Assembly (NCBI GenBank): GCA_040266995.1
Contig: JAWRHV010000010.1
Coordinates: 45,690-109,689, forward strand
Source: UBA4312 sp040266995
GTDB taxonomy: Bacteria > Bacillota_I > Bacilli_A > Erysipelotrichales > Erysipelotrichaceae
DNA length: 64,000 nt
Direction of reading: 5' to 3'
The position numbers and the translations under genes were made by a program. Below, one piece after another: positions 33,075-42,480 of the stretch (positions within the stretch are counted from its first letter, which is position 1; the number at the start of each line of letters is the position of its first letter). The notes under the pieces are model-generated. The model made no database searches and had not been told where the DNA came from. It saw only the letters and a program-made list of their open reading frames with translations.

Positions 33075-36000
33075 TTGAAAGAATCCTTATTGTCTTTATT
33101 CAAAGAAAACGAAGTGACAAAAGAGATCATAAAAGCTTCCGATCATGTCGGTAATTTATTCGATATGGAAGAAGCTGTTTTGATAGCCAGTGCATTTCAA
33201 CAAGATCACAAGACAAGAATTCTAGTTAAAAAAAATAAATATCAAGCGCAGCAATGTTATAAAAGACTCGTTCCTCTTTTAGATAATGTGCTGCTTTTTG
33301 TAGTGGAGGAAAGTCTGCGTGTACAGGCTATCGCCTCCAGTCCGGAAGATAAACAAGAAATGATATCCACGTTGACAAAGTGTCTGATGGAACCGCAGGA
33401 AAAGATCATTATCTGTAATACAGCTGCTTTTTTACGTTTTTTACCTCATGTAGATGTTTTTAAAGAAAGATGTGTCCGATTGGATACCGATATGGAAATG
33501 GATATGGATACGTTAAAAGAACATCTTGTACAGGCGGGTTATGTCAAAGTTAACTATGTAGATCGTCCTTGTACGTTTGCCAGTCGAGGGGGAATCATAG
33601 ACGTTTTCACTTTACAATACGATAATCCCATCCGTATTGAATTCTTTGATACAGAAATTGAATCCATTCGCATGTTTGATGAAAATACACAACGAACCAT
33701 TCGCACCATCGATCATTGTATGATCGGACCAGCTACGGATTTATTGTTTAGTGAATCACAAATTGAAGAAATTGAAAAAAATGTGCAGGAAAAACTACAG
33801 ATTGAAACAAAAAAACATTCTGATTATGAAAATGAAATACTAACGGAGCATGTTGAAAATGATATGCTGGCGTTAAAGAATTATAACGGAGATGCTTTTT
33901 TATATTGGTACTATCCATATACAACTTGTTCTTCTTTATTAGATTATGTACAAGGACAAGTCATTTTCAGCAGCATTGAAGAAATTCAGCGAGCTGCCAG
34001 AGATCTGCAGACAGATACGATTGCGTTCATGCAGGAGATGGTAAAAGAACTACGTTGTCTGCCGAAATATATTTTATTACACGATTTGCAGACAATGACA
34101 GATCAGGGAATGCAAATTCATGAATTTCTTGATTTTGAACATCCGGTTACATCCGGGATCTATCCAATTGAAAGAGCGGTCTATCCATTGGCTCAACAGT
34201 TACAGGCTATTCCTTTTTCCAAAGTTTACTTTTCTTTGGAAAAAGAGTCTGTCCATCAACTATTGCCATATTTAACCGACTGTTCCTTTTCATATAAGAT
34301 CATCGATCCTTATTTTTATGAGGGATTCAGTTTTCAAGATATCGGTATTTATACAGAAAAAGAATTATTTACCAAAAAAGTAGAGCGGAAACGATTTAAA
34401 AAAACCTTTAAACAAGGACAAGTGATCGAATCCGTACTGGAGTTGAATGTATATGATTATGTTGTCCATGAACAATATGGGATCGGACAGTATATGGGAA
34501 TTGTGACTCGTCATCAAAACGATCAGACACTCGATTATTTACATGTAATCTATGCCGGCGGAGATGATTTGTTTGTCCCATTATCGCAATTTCAGTTGGT
34601 CAGAAAATATGTTTCTAAAGAAGGAGTAGGGATCCAATTAAGTAAATTAGGTACAGATCAATGGAAAAAAACAAAAGAAAAAGTCAGCAAACGAGTTGAA
34701 GAAATTGCACAGCGTCTTGTAGAATTGTATGCTTTGCGGAATGAAGACATAGGCTACGCATATCCAAAAGACGACGCACTTCAAAAAGAATTTGAAGATG
34801 CTTTTGAATACGATTCAACATTGGATCAGATCGAAGCTGTCAAAGAGATCAAGGAAGAAATGGAAAAACCAAAACCGATGGATCATCTGCTGTGCGGAGA
34901 TGTTGGATTTGGAAAGACCGAGGTGGCACTGCGTTGTGCTTTTAAGGTTATTTTAGCCGGAAAACAGGTGGCTTTTCTATGTCCAACGACCATTCTATCC
35001 ATGCAGCACTATCAAACAGTGATACAGAGAATGGAGCCATTTGGCGTTCGTTGTGCCCTGGTCAATCGATTTGTATCTTCCAAAGAAATAAAAAAGATAA
35101 AGGAAGATCTGAAAAACGGACAGATCGATATCATTATTGGAACTCATAAATTATTAAATGCGAGCTTTGAATACAAAGATCTTGGATTTTTGATCATTGA
35201 TGAAGAGCAGCGATTTGGTGTCACACACAAAGAGAAAATCAAAGAGATGAAAAAATCCATCGATGTCCTTTCTTTAAGCGCAACGCCGATCCCACGGACA
35301 TTACAGATGTCTTTGATCGGTGTACGGACTATTTCCCAATTGAAAACAGCTCCGGCGCAAAGACAACCGATTCAAACGTATGTGATGGAAAAGCGTGAAG
35401 GAATCATCAAGGAAATCATTCAAAGGGAATTGTCCCGAGATGGGCAAGTATTTTATTTATACAACAACATCTCCAATATTTATTCCGTAGCCAATAATAT
35501 CCAGAATCTTTTTCCGGATGTACAGGTGGCAGTAGCACATGGAAGAATGACCAAAGCCGAAATTGAACAGACCATGCTGGATTATGCGCAAGGCGTCTAT
35601 CAGATCTTGGTTTGTACGACTATCATTGAGACAGGACTGGATATAGCCAATGCCAATACGATCATTATTGAACAAGCCGATCATTTTGGATTGAGCCAGC
35701 TGTATCAGATCCGTGGACGGGTCGGCCGAAGAAACCGAATTGCGTATTGTTATTTAATGATCGATAAAAATCATCAGATAACCGAACAGGCTTCCAAACG
35801 ATTGAAATCCATTAAAGAATTTACGCAATTGGGATCGGGTTATAAAATAGCGATGAGAGATCTGACGATTCGTGGAGCCGGCGATCTTTTAGGTCCCCAA
35901 CAAGCAGGTTTTATTGATCAGGTGGGTCTTGATCTTTATCTGGAAATGCTGGCAAGCGCTATTCAAAGACAAAAAGGAGAAAAACCGGAAGAGCCGGTTG

Positions 36001-36461
36001 AACAAAAAACTGCCAATATTTCGTTAAATGGTTATGTTCCTCGTACATTCTCTGATAACGATGGCGATATTCTGCTTTTATACCAAGAGATTAAAAAGAT
36101 GCACTCTCTGGAACAATTAAAAGAGCAGGAAAAGAAAATTCAAGATTTGTATGGGCAGATCCCCAAGCCGGTCACACAATTACTGGAACGGCGAAGAATT
36201 GATCTGTTTACCAACACGCCGGGTGTGGATACGATCGAAGAAGATGAGCGTTTCCTGGTACTGAGGATGACCAAAGATTGGACATATCATTGTAATGGAG
36301 TCAAACTGTTTGAAACAATCAATGATATTTCCAGAAAAATACAATTAAGAATGACAAAAGGACAAATAGAGATAAAAATATTGAAATCGGCGAACAGGTA
36401 TGATTTACTAATGAAAATCATTCATGAAATTCAAAATAACGGAGAAATCTATGCGACTTGA
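33075..36461 (+). CDS. mfd: Transcription-repair coupling factor Mfd
   Basis: A DNA translocase of about 1,129 residues. The N-terminal third is the UvrB-like module, then the RNA polymerase-interacting domain (YVVHEQYGIGQYMGI, LHVIYAGGDDLFVPLSQ), a RecG-like helicase (GDVGFGKTEVALR, LIIDEEQRFGV, LSATPIPRTLQMSL, QIRGRVGR) and a C-terminal TRCF domain. It removes stalled RNA polymerase and recruits UvrA. I prefer the TTG at 33075, five bases after AAGGTGA; ATG at 33069 is possible but almost touches that site. It overlaps rqcP by 11 bases. Confidence 0.95.
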   Translation: MKESLLSLFKENEVTKEIIKASDHVGNLFDMEEAVLIASAFQQDHKTRILVKKNKYQAQQCYKRLVPLLDNVLLFVVEESLRVQAIASSPEDKQEMISTLTKCLMEPQEKIIICNTAAFLRFLPHVDVFKERCVRLDTDMEMDMDTLKEHLVQAGYVKVNYVDRPCTFASRGGIIDVFTLQYDNPIRIEFFDTEIESIRMFDENTQRTIRTIDHCMIGPATDLLFSESQIEEIEKNVQEKLQIETKKHSDYENEILTEHVENDMLALKNYNGDAFLYWYYPYTTCSSLLDYVQGQVIFSSIEEIQRAARDLQTDTIAFMQEMVKELRCLPKYILLHDLQTMTDQGMQIHEFLDFEHPVTSGIYPIERAVYPLAQQLQAIPFSKVYFSLEKESVHQLLPYLTDCSFSYKIIDPYFYEGFSFQDIGIYTEKELFTKKVERKRFKKTFKQGQVIESVLELNVYDYVVHEQYGIGQYMGIVTRHQNDQTLDYLHVIYAGGDDLFVPLSQFQLVRKYVSKEGVGIQLSKLGTDQWKKTKEKVSKRVEEIAQRLVELYALRNEDIGYAYPKDDALQKEFEDAFEYDSTLDQIEAVKEIKEEMEKPKPMDHLLCGDVGFGKTEVALRCAFKVILAGKQVAFLCPTTILSMQHYQTVIQRMEPFGVRCALVNRFVSSKEIKKIKEDLKNGQIDIIIGTHKLLNASFEYKDLGFLIIDEEQRFGVTHKEKIKEMKKSIDVLSLSATPIPRTLQMSLIGVRTISQLKTAPAQRQPIQTYVMEKREGIIKEIIQRELSRDGQVFYLYNNISNIYSVANNIQNLFPDVQVAVAHGRMTKAEIEQTMLDYAQGVYQILVCTTIIETGLDIANANTIIIEQADHFGLSQLYQIRGRVGRRNRIAYCYLMIDKNHQITEQASKRLKSIKEFTQLGSGYKIAMRDLTIRGAGDLLGPQQAGFIDQVGLDLYLEMLASAIQRQKGEKPEEPVEQKTANISLNGYVPRTFSDNDGDILLLYQEIKKMHSLEQLKEQEKKIQDLYGQIPKPVTQLLERRRIDLFTNTPGVDTIEEDERFLVLRMTKDWTYHCNGVKLFETINDISRKIQLRMTKGQIEIKILKSANRYDLLMKIIHEIQNNGEIYAT

Positions 36462-36711
36462 TAAATATTTAAAAACAGCGCGCATTTTAAAACGAAGGGA
36501 AGCAGCAAAGGAACTGGCTTTACAAGGACGGATTGAGGTCAATGGAAGAACAGCCAAACCGAGTACGGAAATCAACATAGGCGATACGATCCGTATCCAG
36601 TTCGGGTATCGGATCTTGGAGGTTCGTGTTCTTGATATTCAAAAACAAGTTTCTAAACAAAATGCACAGCTTTTATTTGAAATCATAAAGGAAGAGAAAA
36701 TCGATGATTGA
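36451..36711 (+). CDS. rqcP: S4 domain protein RqcP/HslR
   Basis: An 86-residue S4-domain protein starting MRLDKYLKTARILKRREAAK. Family members bind 50S-peptidyl-tRNA complexes and, with RqcH, add C-terminal alanine tails to stalled nascent chains. CGGAGAAA precedes the ATG at 36451; an earlier in-frame ATG at 36424 lacks a ribosome-binding site and lies within mfd. It is next to mfd in many Bacillota. Confidence 0.9.
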   Translation: MRLDKYLKTARILKRREAAKELALQGRIEVNGRTAKPSTEINIGDTIRIQFGYRILEVRVLDIQKQVSKQNAQLLFEIIKEEKIDD

Positions 36712-37114
36712 GGTAGTATGTGGTGTATTGATCATCGATGAAAAAGTGATGATCGCGCAAAGAAGATCAGCTGTTTCCGATGGAAAATTTGAATTTCCCG
36801 GTGGCAAAGTAGAGCTCTATGAAACAAAGGAAGAAGCATTGATCCGGGAATGGAAGGAAGAATGCGGAATCGATATAGAAGATATAAGATATCTGGCTTC
36901 CAATGTGGATTATCAGGAAGATGAAATCCAGCTAACGTGTTATACATGTACATCCCGTCAGAAACCGACGGTAATGAATGCTCATTCTCAATATGTGTGG
37001 ACGACTCCGGAACATATTTACGATTATGATTTTTTTGATTCGGACCATCCGTTAGTGGATGCGTTAAAGGAGAAGTGGCCATGTTTAATCGAACGGATGA
37101 AACCAAAGTATTAA
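36704..37114 (+). CDS. NUDIX hydrolase, MutT-like
   Basis: A 136-residue protein with a complete NUDIX box, GGKVELYETKEEALIREW followed by KEECGI (G-x5-E-x7-REWxEExG). The preceding VCGVLIIDEKVMIAQRR and the aromatic C-terminal part resemble MutT-type 8-oxo-dGTP and CTP pyrophosphohydrolases. It would sanitise oxidised nucleotides. It overlaps rqcP by eight bases and the HD gene by 34 bases. Confidence 0.85.
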   Translation: MIEVVCGVLIIDEKVMIAQRRSAVSDGKFEFPGGKVELYETKEEALIREWKEECGIDIEDIRYLASNVDYQEDEIQLTCYTCTSRQKPTVMNAHSQYVWTTPEHIYDYDFFDSDHPLVDALKEKWPCLIERMKPKY

Positions 37115-38283
37115 GAGATCCTATCCATGGATATATTCATGTGCAATATCAAGTAATATGGGATTGTTTAAATGCCCGGGAGTTTCAAAGACTGCACCGG
37201 ATCCATCAGTTAGGTGGTGTCTTTCAAGTGTACCATACGGCGGAGCATTCCCGCTTTGCACATAGTTTAGGTGTTTATGAAATCTGCCGGCGGATGGTAT
37301 ATGAAAATGATGATATCAACCAGGCATTGACAGAATCGGAAAAGATCCAAGTGATGTGTGCCGGTTTATTACATGATCTGGGGCATGGTCCTTATTCACA
37401 TTTTTTTGAAAGCATTCAGGATATAAGCCATGAAAAAAGAACCGTTCAGTTAATTCTGGATAAAAATACAGAGATCCATCAGGCTTTGATCAAGGAAAAC
37501 AAAGAATTACCGCAACAGATTGCCAGTATTATTGAACACAGACATCCGAAAACCATGCTCAATCAAATGATCAGTTCGCAGCTGGATGCCGATCGGATGG
37601 ATTATCTGCTCAGGGATGCTTATGAGACCGGTACAAGCTATGGAACCTTTGATCTGGAAAGGATCCTTCGTACTATGCGAGTGAAAGATTCTTTATTGTG
37701 TATGAAGGAAAGCGGAATGCATTCGGTTGAAGATTACATCATGGCACGTTATCATATGTACTGGCAGGTTTATTTACATCCGGACGCTAAATCTTATGAA
37801 TTGCTGATCAATTCATTTTTTAAGCGGTATGCAGAAGTAAAAGATCGATACCCTATACCTGTTTTTGAATCGTTTTCCAGTCATTTGACCAATGAACAGT
37901 TTCTGGAACTGGATGACTATCGTATGATGGTCGGTTTTCAGGATGCGATGAAAAGTGATGATGAAATATTACAGCTTTTTGCCAAAGCGATTGTGGATCG
38001 TCATTTGTTTGAATGGATGATCAATCCGGATGATCAGCAGATCTATGCAATCAAAAAATATTTAAAAGAACACAATCGACCAGAGGCTTATTTCTATTAT
38101 GAAGATATTTCCAGTAACCAAACGTATTTTCCATACGATGAAAAAAATGCGATTATATGGATAAGGGATAGTCACCAGAATTTGAAGCCGTTGTCAGATT
38201 GCAGTGAAATTGTTAAAGCTTTATTACGTATGGAAAGTCATACAGAACAAAGAATTTATTATTGGAAACGAAAAAAAGACTAA
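37081..38283 (+). CDS. HD domain phosphohydrolase (dGTPase-like, YwfO type)
   Basis: A 400-residue HD-superfamily enzyme. VLRDPIHGYIHV at the N-terminus, EFQRLHRIHQLGG, H-x-n-HDLGHGPYSHFFE (metal-binding HD) and DADRMDYLLRDAYETG (second aspartate) are present. YwfO-like relatives are dNTP triphosphohydrolases regulated by nucleotides. I choose the ATG at 37081, six bases after AAGGAGAA; the in-frame GTG at 37075 is weaker. The start lies inside the NUDIX gene. Confidence 0.85.
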   Translation: MFNRTDETKVLRDPIHGYIHVQYQVIWDCLNAREFQRLHRIHQLGGVFQVYHTAEHSRFAHSLGVYEICRRMVYENDDINQALTESEKIQVMCAGLLHDLGHGPYSHFFESIQDISHEKRTVQLILDKNTEIHQALIKENKELPQQIASIIEHRHPKTMLNQMISSQLDADRMDYLLRDAYETGTSYGTFDLERILRTMRVKDSLLCMKESGMHSVEDYIMARYHMYWQVYLHPDAKSYELLINSFFKRYAEVKDRYPIPVFESFSSHLTNEQFLELDDYRMMVGFQDAMKSDDEILQLFAKAIVDRHLFEWMINPDDQQIYAIKKYLKEHNRPEAYFYYEDISSNQTYFPYDEKNAIIWIRDSHQNLKPLSDCSEIVKALLRMESHTEQRIYYWKRKKD

Positions 38284-38289
38284 AAAGGA

Positions 38290-38317
38290 TTGAAAATCTT
38301 TAAATGTATGATATTAT
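38290..38317 (+). promoter_or_regulatory. Promoter of the DUF1934 gene
   Basis: TTGAAA (38290-38295), 16 bases, TATTAT (38312-38317) with a TGA extension before it. The expected transcription start, near 38324, is only about four bases before the ATG at 38328. Confidence 0.55.
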
Positions 38318-38327
38318 AGCTTGCGCT

Positions 38328-38717
38328 ATGATTCATACAATTCGACTGTGGGATCATATTGAAAATAAGCAATATTATGATGAGTCCGCAGAAGTGATTT
38401 ACAATAAAAACAGCATAGAAATAACCGTAAAAAGCGACCCTTTTACTTTTCTATGGAAGCTTTATGAAAAAGGAGTGGTCGTACAGTCCCATTCTTCTGT
38501 TCGGGTATTGCTTACACTGAAGGAAGATGCGGTAACAAGAGGTCGTATTGAGACCGAATTTGGGCATATACCGTTGGAGTGCTGTTTATTTTTATATAAA
38601 ATAGAAAAGGATTATGTGGAAATTAAATATGAAATCAGACAGGGAAGCCATTCTCAGTTGTTTCATTTTTCCATGGAAATAGAAGGAGGTCATTTATGTC
38701 AATTGAAATGGAATTGA
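38328..38717 (+). CDS. DUF1934 (YwiB-like) beta-barrel protein
   Basis: About 129 residues, rich in alternating beta strands (AEVIYNKNSIEITVKS, SVRVLLTLKEDAVTRGRIETEFG, DYVEIKYEIRQG). DUF1934 proteins have a lipocalin-like barrel and no known function; they are nearly always just upstream of argS, as here, where the end overlaps argS by 22 bases. The ATG at 38304 gives eight more residues but would lie before the expected transcript start and has no ribosome-binding site, so I use 38328. The transcript would be almost leaderless. Confidence 0.75.
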   Translation: MIHTIRLWDHIENKQYYDESAEVIYNKNSIEITVKSDPFTFLWKLYEKGVVVQSHSSVRVLLTLKEDAVTRGRIETEFGHIPLECCLFLYKIEKDYVEIKYEIRQGSHSQLFHFSMEIEGGHLCQLKWN

Positions 38718-40330
38718 AAGAAGTATTGAAAGAGGCTGTGCAAAAAGCGTTTGATATTTCTTTGGAAACTTCATCCATTGTGATTGAAACTCCCAAGAAC
38801 AAAAGTCATGGAGATTATTCCAGTAATGTGGCTATGCAGTTAACACGCCAATTGCGACAAAATCCGCGTGTGATAGCACAAGCTGTCATGGATGCCATGC
38901 GAATGGATTCTATGATCGAGAAGGTCGAGATGGCCGGTCCCGGTTTTTTGAATTTCACATTGTCTAAAAATCGTTTCACAAAGGTTATTTCGGAAATTTT
39001 AGAAAATAAGGACCAATATGGTCAACAAAAGCCAAACGGCATACGTGTTGATTTAGAATATGTAAGTGCCAATCCAACGGGATCTTTGCATCTTGGTCAT
39101 GCCCGTGGAGCTGCCTGGGGTGACAGCTGTGCCCGTATTATGAAAAAAGCGGGATATGATGTGACCAGGGAATACTATGTTAACGATGCCGGCAACCAGA
39201 TTACCAATCTGGCTTTGTCATTAAATGCCCGCTATCGTCAGGCCCATGGCATTGAAACAGAGATTGGCCAGGATGGATACCTGGGACAGGATATTAAAGA
39301 GGAAGGCTATGCTTTAGCTAAAAAGTATCCACAGATTTATCTGGAACCGAACGAAAAGAATCTTCAATTCTTCCGTGAGAAGGGAATTGAATTTGAATTG
39401 AATAAGATCAAACACGATCTGGATGAATTCCGTGTTCATTTTGATGTATGGACAAGTGAGCAGAAATTAAGGGATTCCGGCGCTGTAGAACAGGCTCTGC
39501 AGACTATGAAAGAACAAGGCTATCTGTATGAAGAAGATGGCGCAGTATGGTTTAAAACAACGGAATTAGGGGATGACAAGGATCGTGTGTTGCGTAAACA
39601 GGATGGTTCGTATACTTATCTTGTTCCCGATATTGCCAACCATAAACAAAAATATGAAAGAGGTTTTGATGAAATTGTGAATTTCTTCGGAGCTGATCAT
39701 CACGGATATATTACCCGGTTAAAGGCTAGTATGACAGCTTTAGGCAAAGATGCGGAAAAGCTTCATGTAGATATAATTCAGATGGTGCGTCTGGTCTCAA
39801 ACGGTGAAGAGATGAAGATGTCCAAAAGATTAGGAAATGCAACGACCATTCATGAATTGTGCCAAAGCGTAGGTGTCGATGCAGCGCGTTATTTCTTTGT
39901 TTCCAGAGCCTTGGATTCCCATCTTGATTTTGATGTGGAACTGGCTCAAAAGAAAACGAATGATAACCCTGTATACTATGCGCAATATGCACATGCGCGG
40001 ATGTGTTCCATTGAAAAACAGGCCCAGGATATTCCTGTGGCAGACTCTTATGAATTACTGGTGGATGACAAAGAGATCGAATTGATGAAATCTCTGCAGG
40101 AATTTAACAAAGTAATTATCGAAAGTGCCCGCACCCGTCAGGTTCATAAGGTATGTCATTATATCCAGGATCTGGCTACAAAATTCCACAGCTTCTATAA
40201 CAGTTGTAAAGTGATCAACAAAGAAAATCTGGAATTAAGTTCGCAGCGTCTGGCTTTGGTAAAAGCGACTCAAATCGTATTAGCAAACGCTTTAGATTTA
40301 ATCGGAGTAACAGCCGTTGAATCTATGTAA
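38696..40330 (+). CDS. argS: Arginine--tRNA ligase
   Basis: A 544-residue class I synthetase. The N-terminal additional domain (KSHGDYSSNVAMQL) recognises tRNA-Arg; SANPTGSLHLGHARGA is the HIGH motif, MKMSKRLGN the KMSKS equivalent, and the C-terminal helical domain with YAHARMCSI binds the anticodon. GAAGGAGG lies before the ATG. It lies between a DUF1934 gene and rpoE, the standard Bacillota order. Confidence 0.97.
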   Translation: MSIEMELKEVLKEAVQKAFDISLETSSIVIETPKNKSHGDYSSNVAMQLTRQLRQNPRVIAQAVMDAMRMDSMIEKVEMAGPGFLNFTLSKNRFTKVISEILENKDQYGQQKPNGIRVDLEYVSANPTGSLHLGHARGAAWGDSCARIMKKAGYDVTREYYVNDAGNQITNLALSLNARYRQAHGIETEIGQDGYLGQDIKEEGYALAKKYPQIYLEPNEKNLQFFREKGIEFELNKIKHDLDEFRVHFDVWTSEQKLRDSGAVEQALQTMKEQGYLYEEDGAVWFKTTELGDDKDRVLRKQDGSYTYLVPDIANHKQKYERGFDEIVNFFGADHHGYITRLKASMTALGKDAEKLHVDIIQMVRLVSNGEEMKMSKRLGNATTIHELCQSVGVDAARYFFVSRALDSHLDFDVELAQKKTNDNPVYYAQYAHARMCSIEKQAQDIPVADSYELLVDDKEIELMKSLQEFNKVIIESARTRQVHKVCHYIQDLATKFHSFYNSCKVINKENLELSSQRLALVKATQIVLANALDLIGVTAVESM

Positions 40331-40348
40331 TCGTATTTAAGGAGTTTT

Positions 40349-40681
40349 ATGAATATGAAAAAATCAATGATCGAACATGCATATTCTATTTTGAAACAAC
40401 AAGATGGAAGTATGCCTTTTTTGGAATTATGGAAATTAGTCAGCAAGGAAATGAATTATACAGAAAGTCAGATGGATGATAATATCGCGCAATTTTATAC
40501 CGATTTATCATTGGACGGCCATTTTGTAAATCTACCGAAGAATTACTGGGATCTGAAAACACGACATACGTATTCAGAAAGTGTGATGGATACAGATTCA
40601 ATAGCAGTAGATGAAGACGATGAAGACAATGAAGATTCTGAGTCGGATGAGAAAGATATTCTGGACGAAGAAGATAATTAA
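40349..40681 (+). CDS. rpoE: DNA-directed RNA polymerase delta subunit
   Basis: A 110-residue protein with an N-terminal HARE-HTH fold (MIEHAYSILKQQDGSMPFLE, FYTDLSLDGHFVNLPKNYWDLK) and a strongly acidic tail (VDEDDEDNEDSESDEKD). Delta displaces RNA polymerase from nucleic acids and helps recycling and nucleotide-responsive initiation. The tail is shorter than in Bacillus (whole protein about 170 residues there). AAGGAG precedes the ATG. Confidence 0.93.
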   Translation: MNMKKSMIEHAYSILKQQDGSMPFLELWKLVSKEMNYTESQMDDNIAQFYTDLSLDGHFVNLPKNYWDLKTRHTYSESVMDTDSIAVDEDDEDNEDSESDEKDILDEEDN

Positions 40682-40742
40682 TAGACCTGATTCATGTTTT
40701 ATTCACATTCAATTTGTACAATAAACATGGAAAGGAGACGGA

Positions 40743-40799
40743 ATGCGAATAAAAATCTGCTTCAATAGCAGATTTTTTTTGTCTTTCTTGTTAAACTAG
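40743..40799 (+). CDS. Possible 18-residue leader peptide overlapping a terminator
   Basis: MRIKICFNSRFFLSFLLN, preceded by AAAGGAGA with optimal spacing, the best ribosome-binding site in the surrounding region. The coding sequence contains a perfect terminator stem, and a degenerate inverted repeat (ATGTTTTATT ... AATAAACAT, 40694-40727) with a -10-like TACAAT lies just before. The arrangement resembles a translation-controlled attenuator before the teichoic acid cluster, 25 bases downstream. No amino acid run betrays a specific signal. It could be chance in the rpoE terminator region. Confidence 0.35.
   Translation: MRIKICFNSRFFLSFLLN
40751..40780 (+). terminator. Terminator between rpoE and the teichoic acid cluster
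   Basis: AAATCTGCT / AGCAGATTT with loop TCAAT and an eight-T run. Confidence 0.85.
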
Positions 40800-40823
40800 A
40801 TACAGAAAAGGGAGTGGACCTCA

Positions 40824-41654
40824 ATGTTTAAAAGTGTCAGTTATGTAATAAAAGAAAATTTCACAAACTTATACCGGATATACAGTATCGCAAAATATGA
40901 ACTGCTGGCAGATATGCGAGATTCCAAACTGGGAATCTTCTGGAACTTTGCTTCGCCGGCCATTCAAGTCTTCACGTATTGGCTGGTCTTTGGTATTGCC
41001 TGGGGAAGAAACGCTGTCGAGTATCGAGGCATTACCGTTTCGTATCTTCCTTGGCTGGTTGTCGGTTTTGCCTGCTGGTGGTATATACGACCGTGTATTA
41101 CCGATGGATGCAGTGCTGTCTTTTCCAAGACAAATGTCATCACAAAGATGAAGTTTCCGGTCTCGGTATTACCGGCTACGATTTGTTTAAAGGAATTGTT
41201 CAACCATTTTACCATGTTGATCATCACCTTTGTCACACTGTTTCTGTGTGGGTATTATCCGAATATTTACTGGTTATGGATCCTCTACTATATGTTCTGC
41301 GCATTTATGCTGGGAGAAGCAATCACATTGGTTTTATCCGTATTGACCATGTTGTGGAGAGATGTCAGAAAGTTTATCGCATCGATCATGCGTATGCTCA
41401 TGTATTTTTCTCCGATTCTTTGGAACTGTCACTTTAAGAGTCATGTACCATTTCACAGTATTTTAAATAAACTGGTAAAAGCCAATCCGGTATATTATGT
41501 AATCCAGGGATACAGAGAAGCCATTTTCTATCAGCGGACCCCGTTGAATCATCCGGCAATTACGTTGTATTTCTGGTGTCTGGTCGGCGGGATCTTTGTA
41601 ATCGGATGTATTCTGATGTATAAATTCAAGAAGAAATTTATCGATATGATTTAG
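40824..41654 (+). CDS. Teichoic acid/polysaccharide ABC exporter permease (TagG-like)
   Basis: A 276-residue ABC-2 type permease with six transmembrane segments. RYELLADMRDSKLGIFWNFA-like N-terminus (here KYELLADMRDSKLGIFWNF), FPVSVLPATICLKELFNHF, MLWRDVRKFIASIMRMLMYFSPILW and ANPVYYVIQGYREAI match TagG/RfbA permeases. It would move undecaprenyl-linked wall polymer out of the cell. AAAGGGAG precedes the ATG. The ATPase gene follows directly. Confidence 0.88.
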   Translation: MFKSVSYVIKENFTNLYRIYSIAKYELLADMRDSKLGIFWNFASPAIQVFTYWLVFGIAWGRNAVEYRGITVSYLPWLVVGFACWWYIRPCITDGCSAVFSKTNVITKMKFPVSVLPATICLKELFNHFTMLIITFVTLFLCGYYPNIYWLWILYYMFCAFMLGEAITLVLSVLTMLWRDVRKFIASIMRMLMYFSPILWNCHFKSHVPFHSILNKLVKANPVYYVIQGYREAIFYQRTPLNHPAITLYFWCLVGGIFVIGCILMYKFKKKFIDMI

Positions 41655-41662
41655 AGGTGTGT

Positions 41663-42466
41663 ATGGCTGAAAAACAATATGCGGTGGAAGTGGAGAACAT
41701 TTCCAAAATTTATACATTACGCAATAAAAACAATCAGTATAAGACAGGAAAAAAGGAATTCTATGCGTTAAAGAATGTTTCCTTTAAAATTGAAAGAGGG
41801 AATGTTGTTGGTATTTTGGGAACTAACGGTTCCGGTAAGTCTACCTTATCTTTGCTGCTGGCGGGGATATCAGATATTAATTCAGGTACGATGAAGATCA
41901 ACGGGGAACAGACCTTGGTCGCTATCAATACCGGATTGAATCCCCAGTTGACAGGTTTGGAGAATATCAATGTCAAAGGCGCTTTGATGGGATTAAGGAA
42001 GAAACGGATCCAGGAGATCACCGATGCGGTCATCGATTTTGCCGAGCTGGGCGATTTCTTATACCAGCCTGTTAAGAAGTATTCCAGCGGTATGAAATCA
42101 CGACTGGGCTTTTCCATTTCACTGGCGTTGAACCCGGATATCTTTATTGTTGACGAAGCCTTATCGGTTGGAGATAAAGGCTTTGCCAAGAAGTGTCTGA
42201 AACGTATGGAGACGCTGCGGGATGAAGAAGGAAAGACGATTTTCTTTATTTCTCATTCTTTACCTCAGGTTCGGGAATTCTGTAAAACCGGATTATGGAT
42301 AGAAGGCGGAGAGCTTGTCGAGATGGGCGAGATTAACAAAGTCTGCGACGATTATGCCGAATATGTGGAATTTATGGATTCGATGACCAAAAAGCAGAAG
42401 AAGAAGTTTTTGGATGAGAAGTTTGAGAAGCGGCTTATCGAACCGAAAAAGAAAAGATTTTTCTAG
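41663..42466 (+). CDS. Teichoic acid/polysaccharide ABC exporter ATPase (TagH-like)
   Basis: A 267-residue ATPase. GTNGSGKSTLSLLLAGI is Walker A, SSGMKSRLGFSISLAL the signature, DIFIVDEALSVGD Walker B. The SSGM signature and the N-terminal YTLRNKNNQYKTGKKEFYAL are typical of polysaccharide exporters. The C-terminus is a short basic helix rather than the long tail of Bacillus TagH. I use the ATG at 41663, five bases after AGAGG. Confidence 0.9.
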   Translation: MAEKQYAVEVENISKIYTLRNKNNQYKTGKKEFYALKNVSFKIERGNVVGILGTNGSGKSTLSLLLAGISDINSGTMKINGEQTLVAINTGLNPQLTGLENINVKGALMGLRKKRIQEITDAVIDFAELGDFLYQPVKKYSSGMKSRLGFSISLALNPDIFIVDEALSVGDKGFAKKCLKRMETLRDEEGKTIFFISHSLPQVREFCKTGLWIEGGELVEMGEINKVCDDYAEYVEFMDSMTKKQKKKFLDEKFEKRLIEPKKKRFF

Positions 42467-42480
42467 GAGAGGATGCAAAC

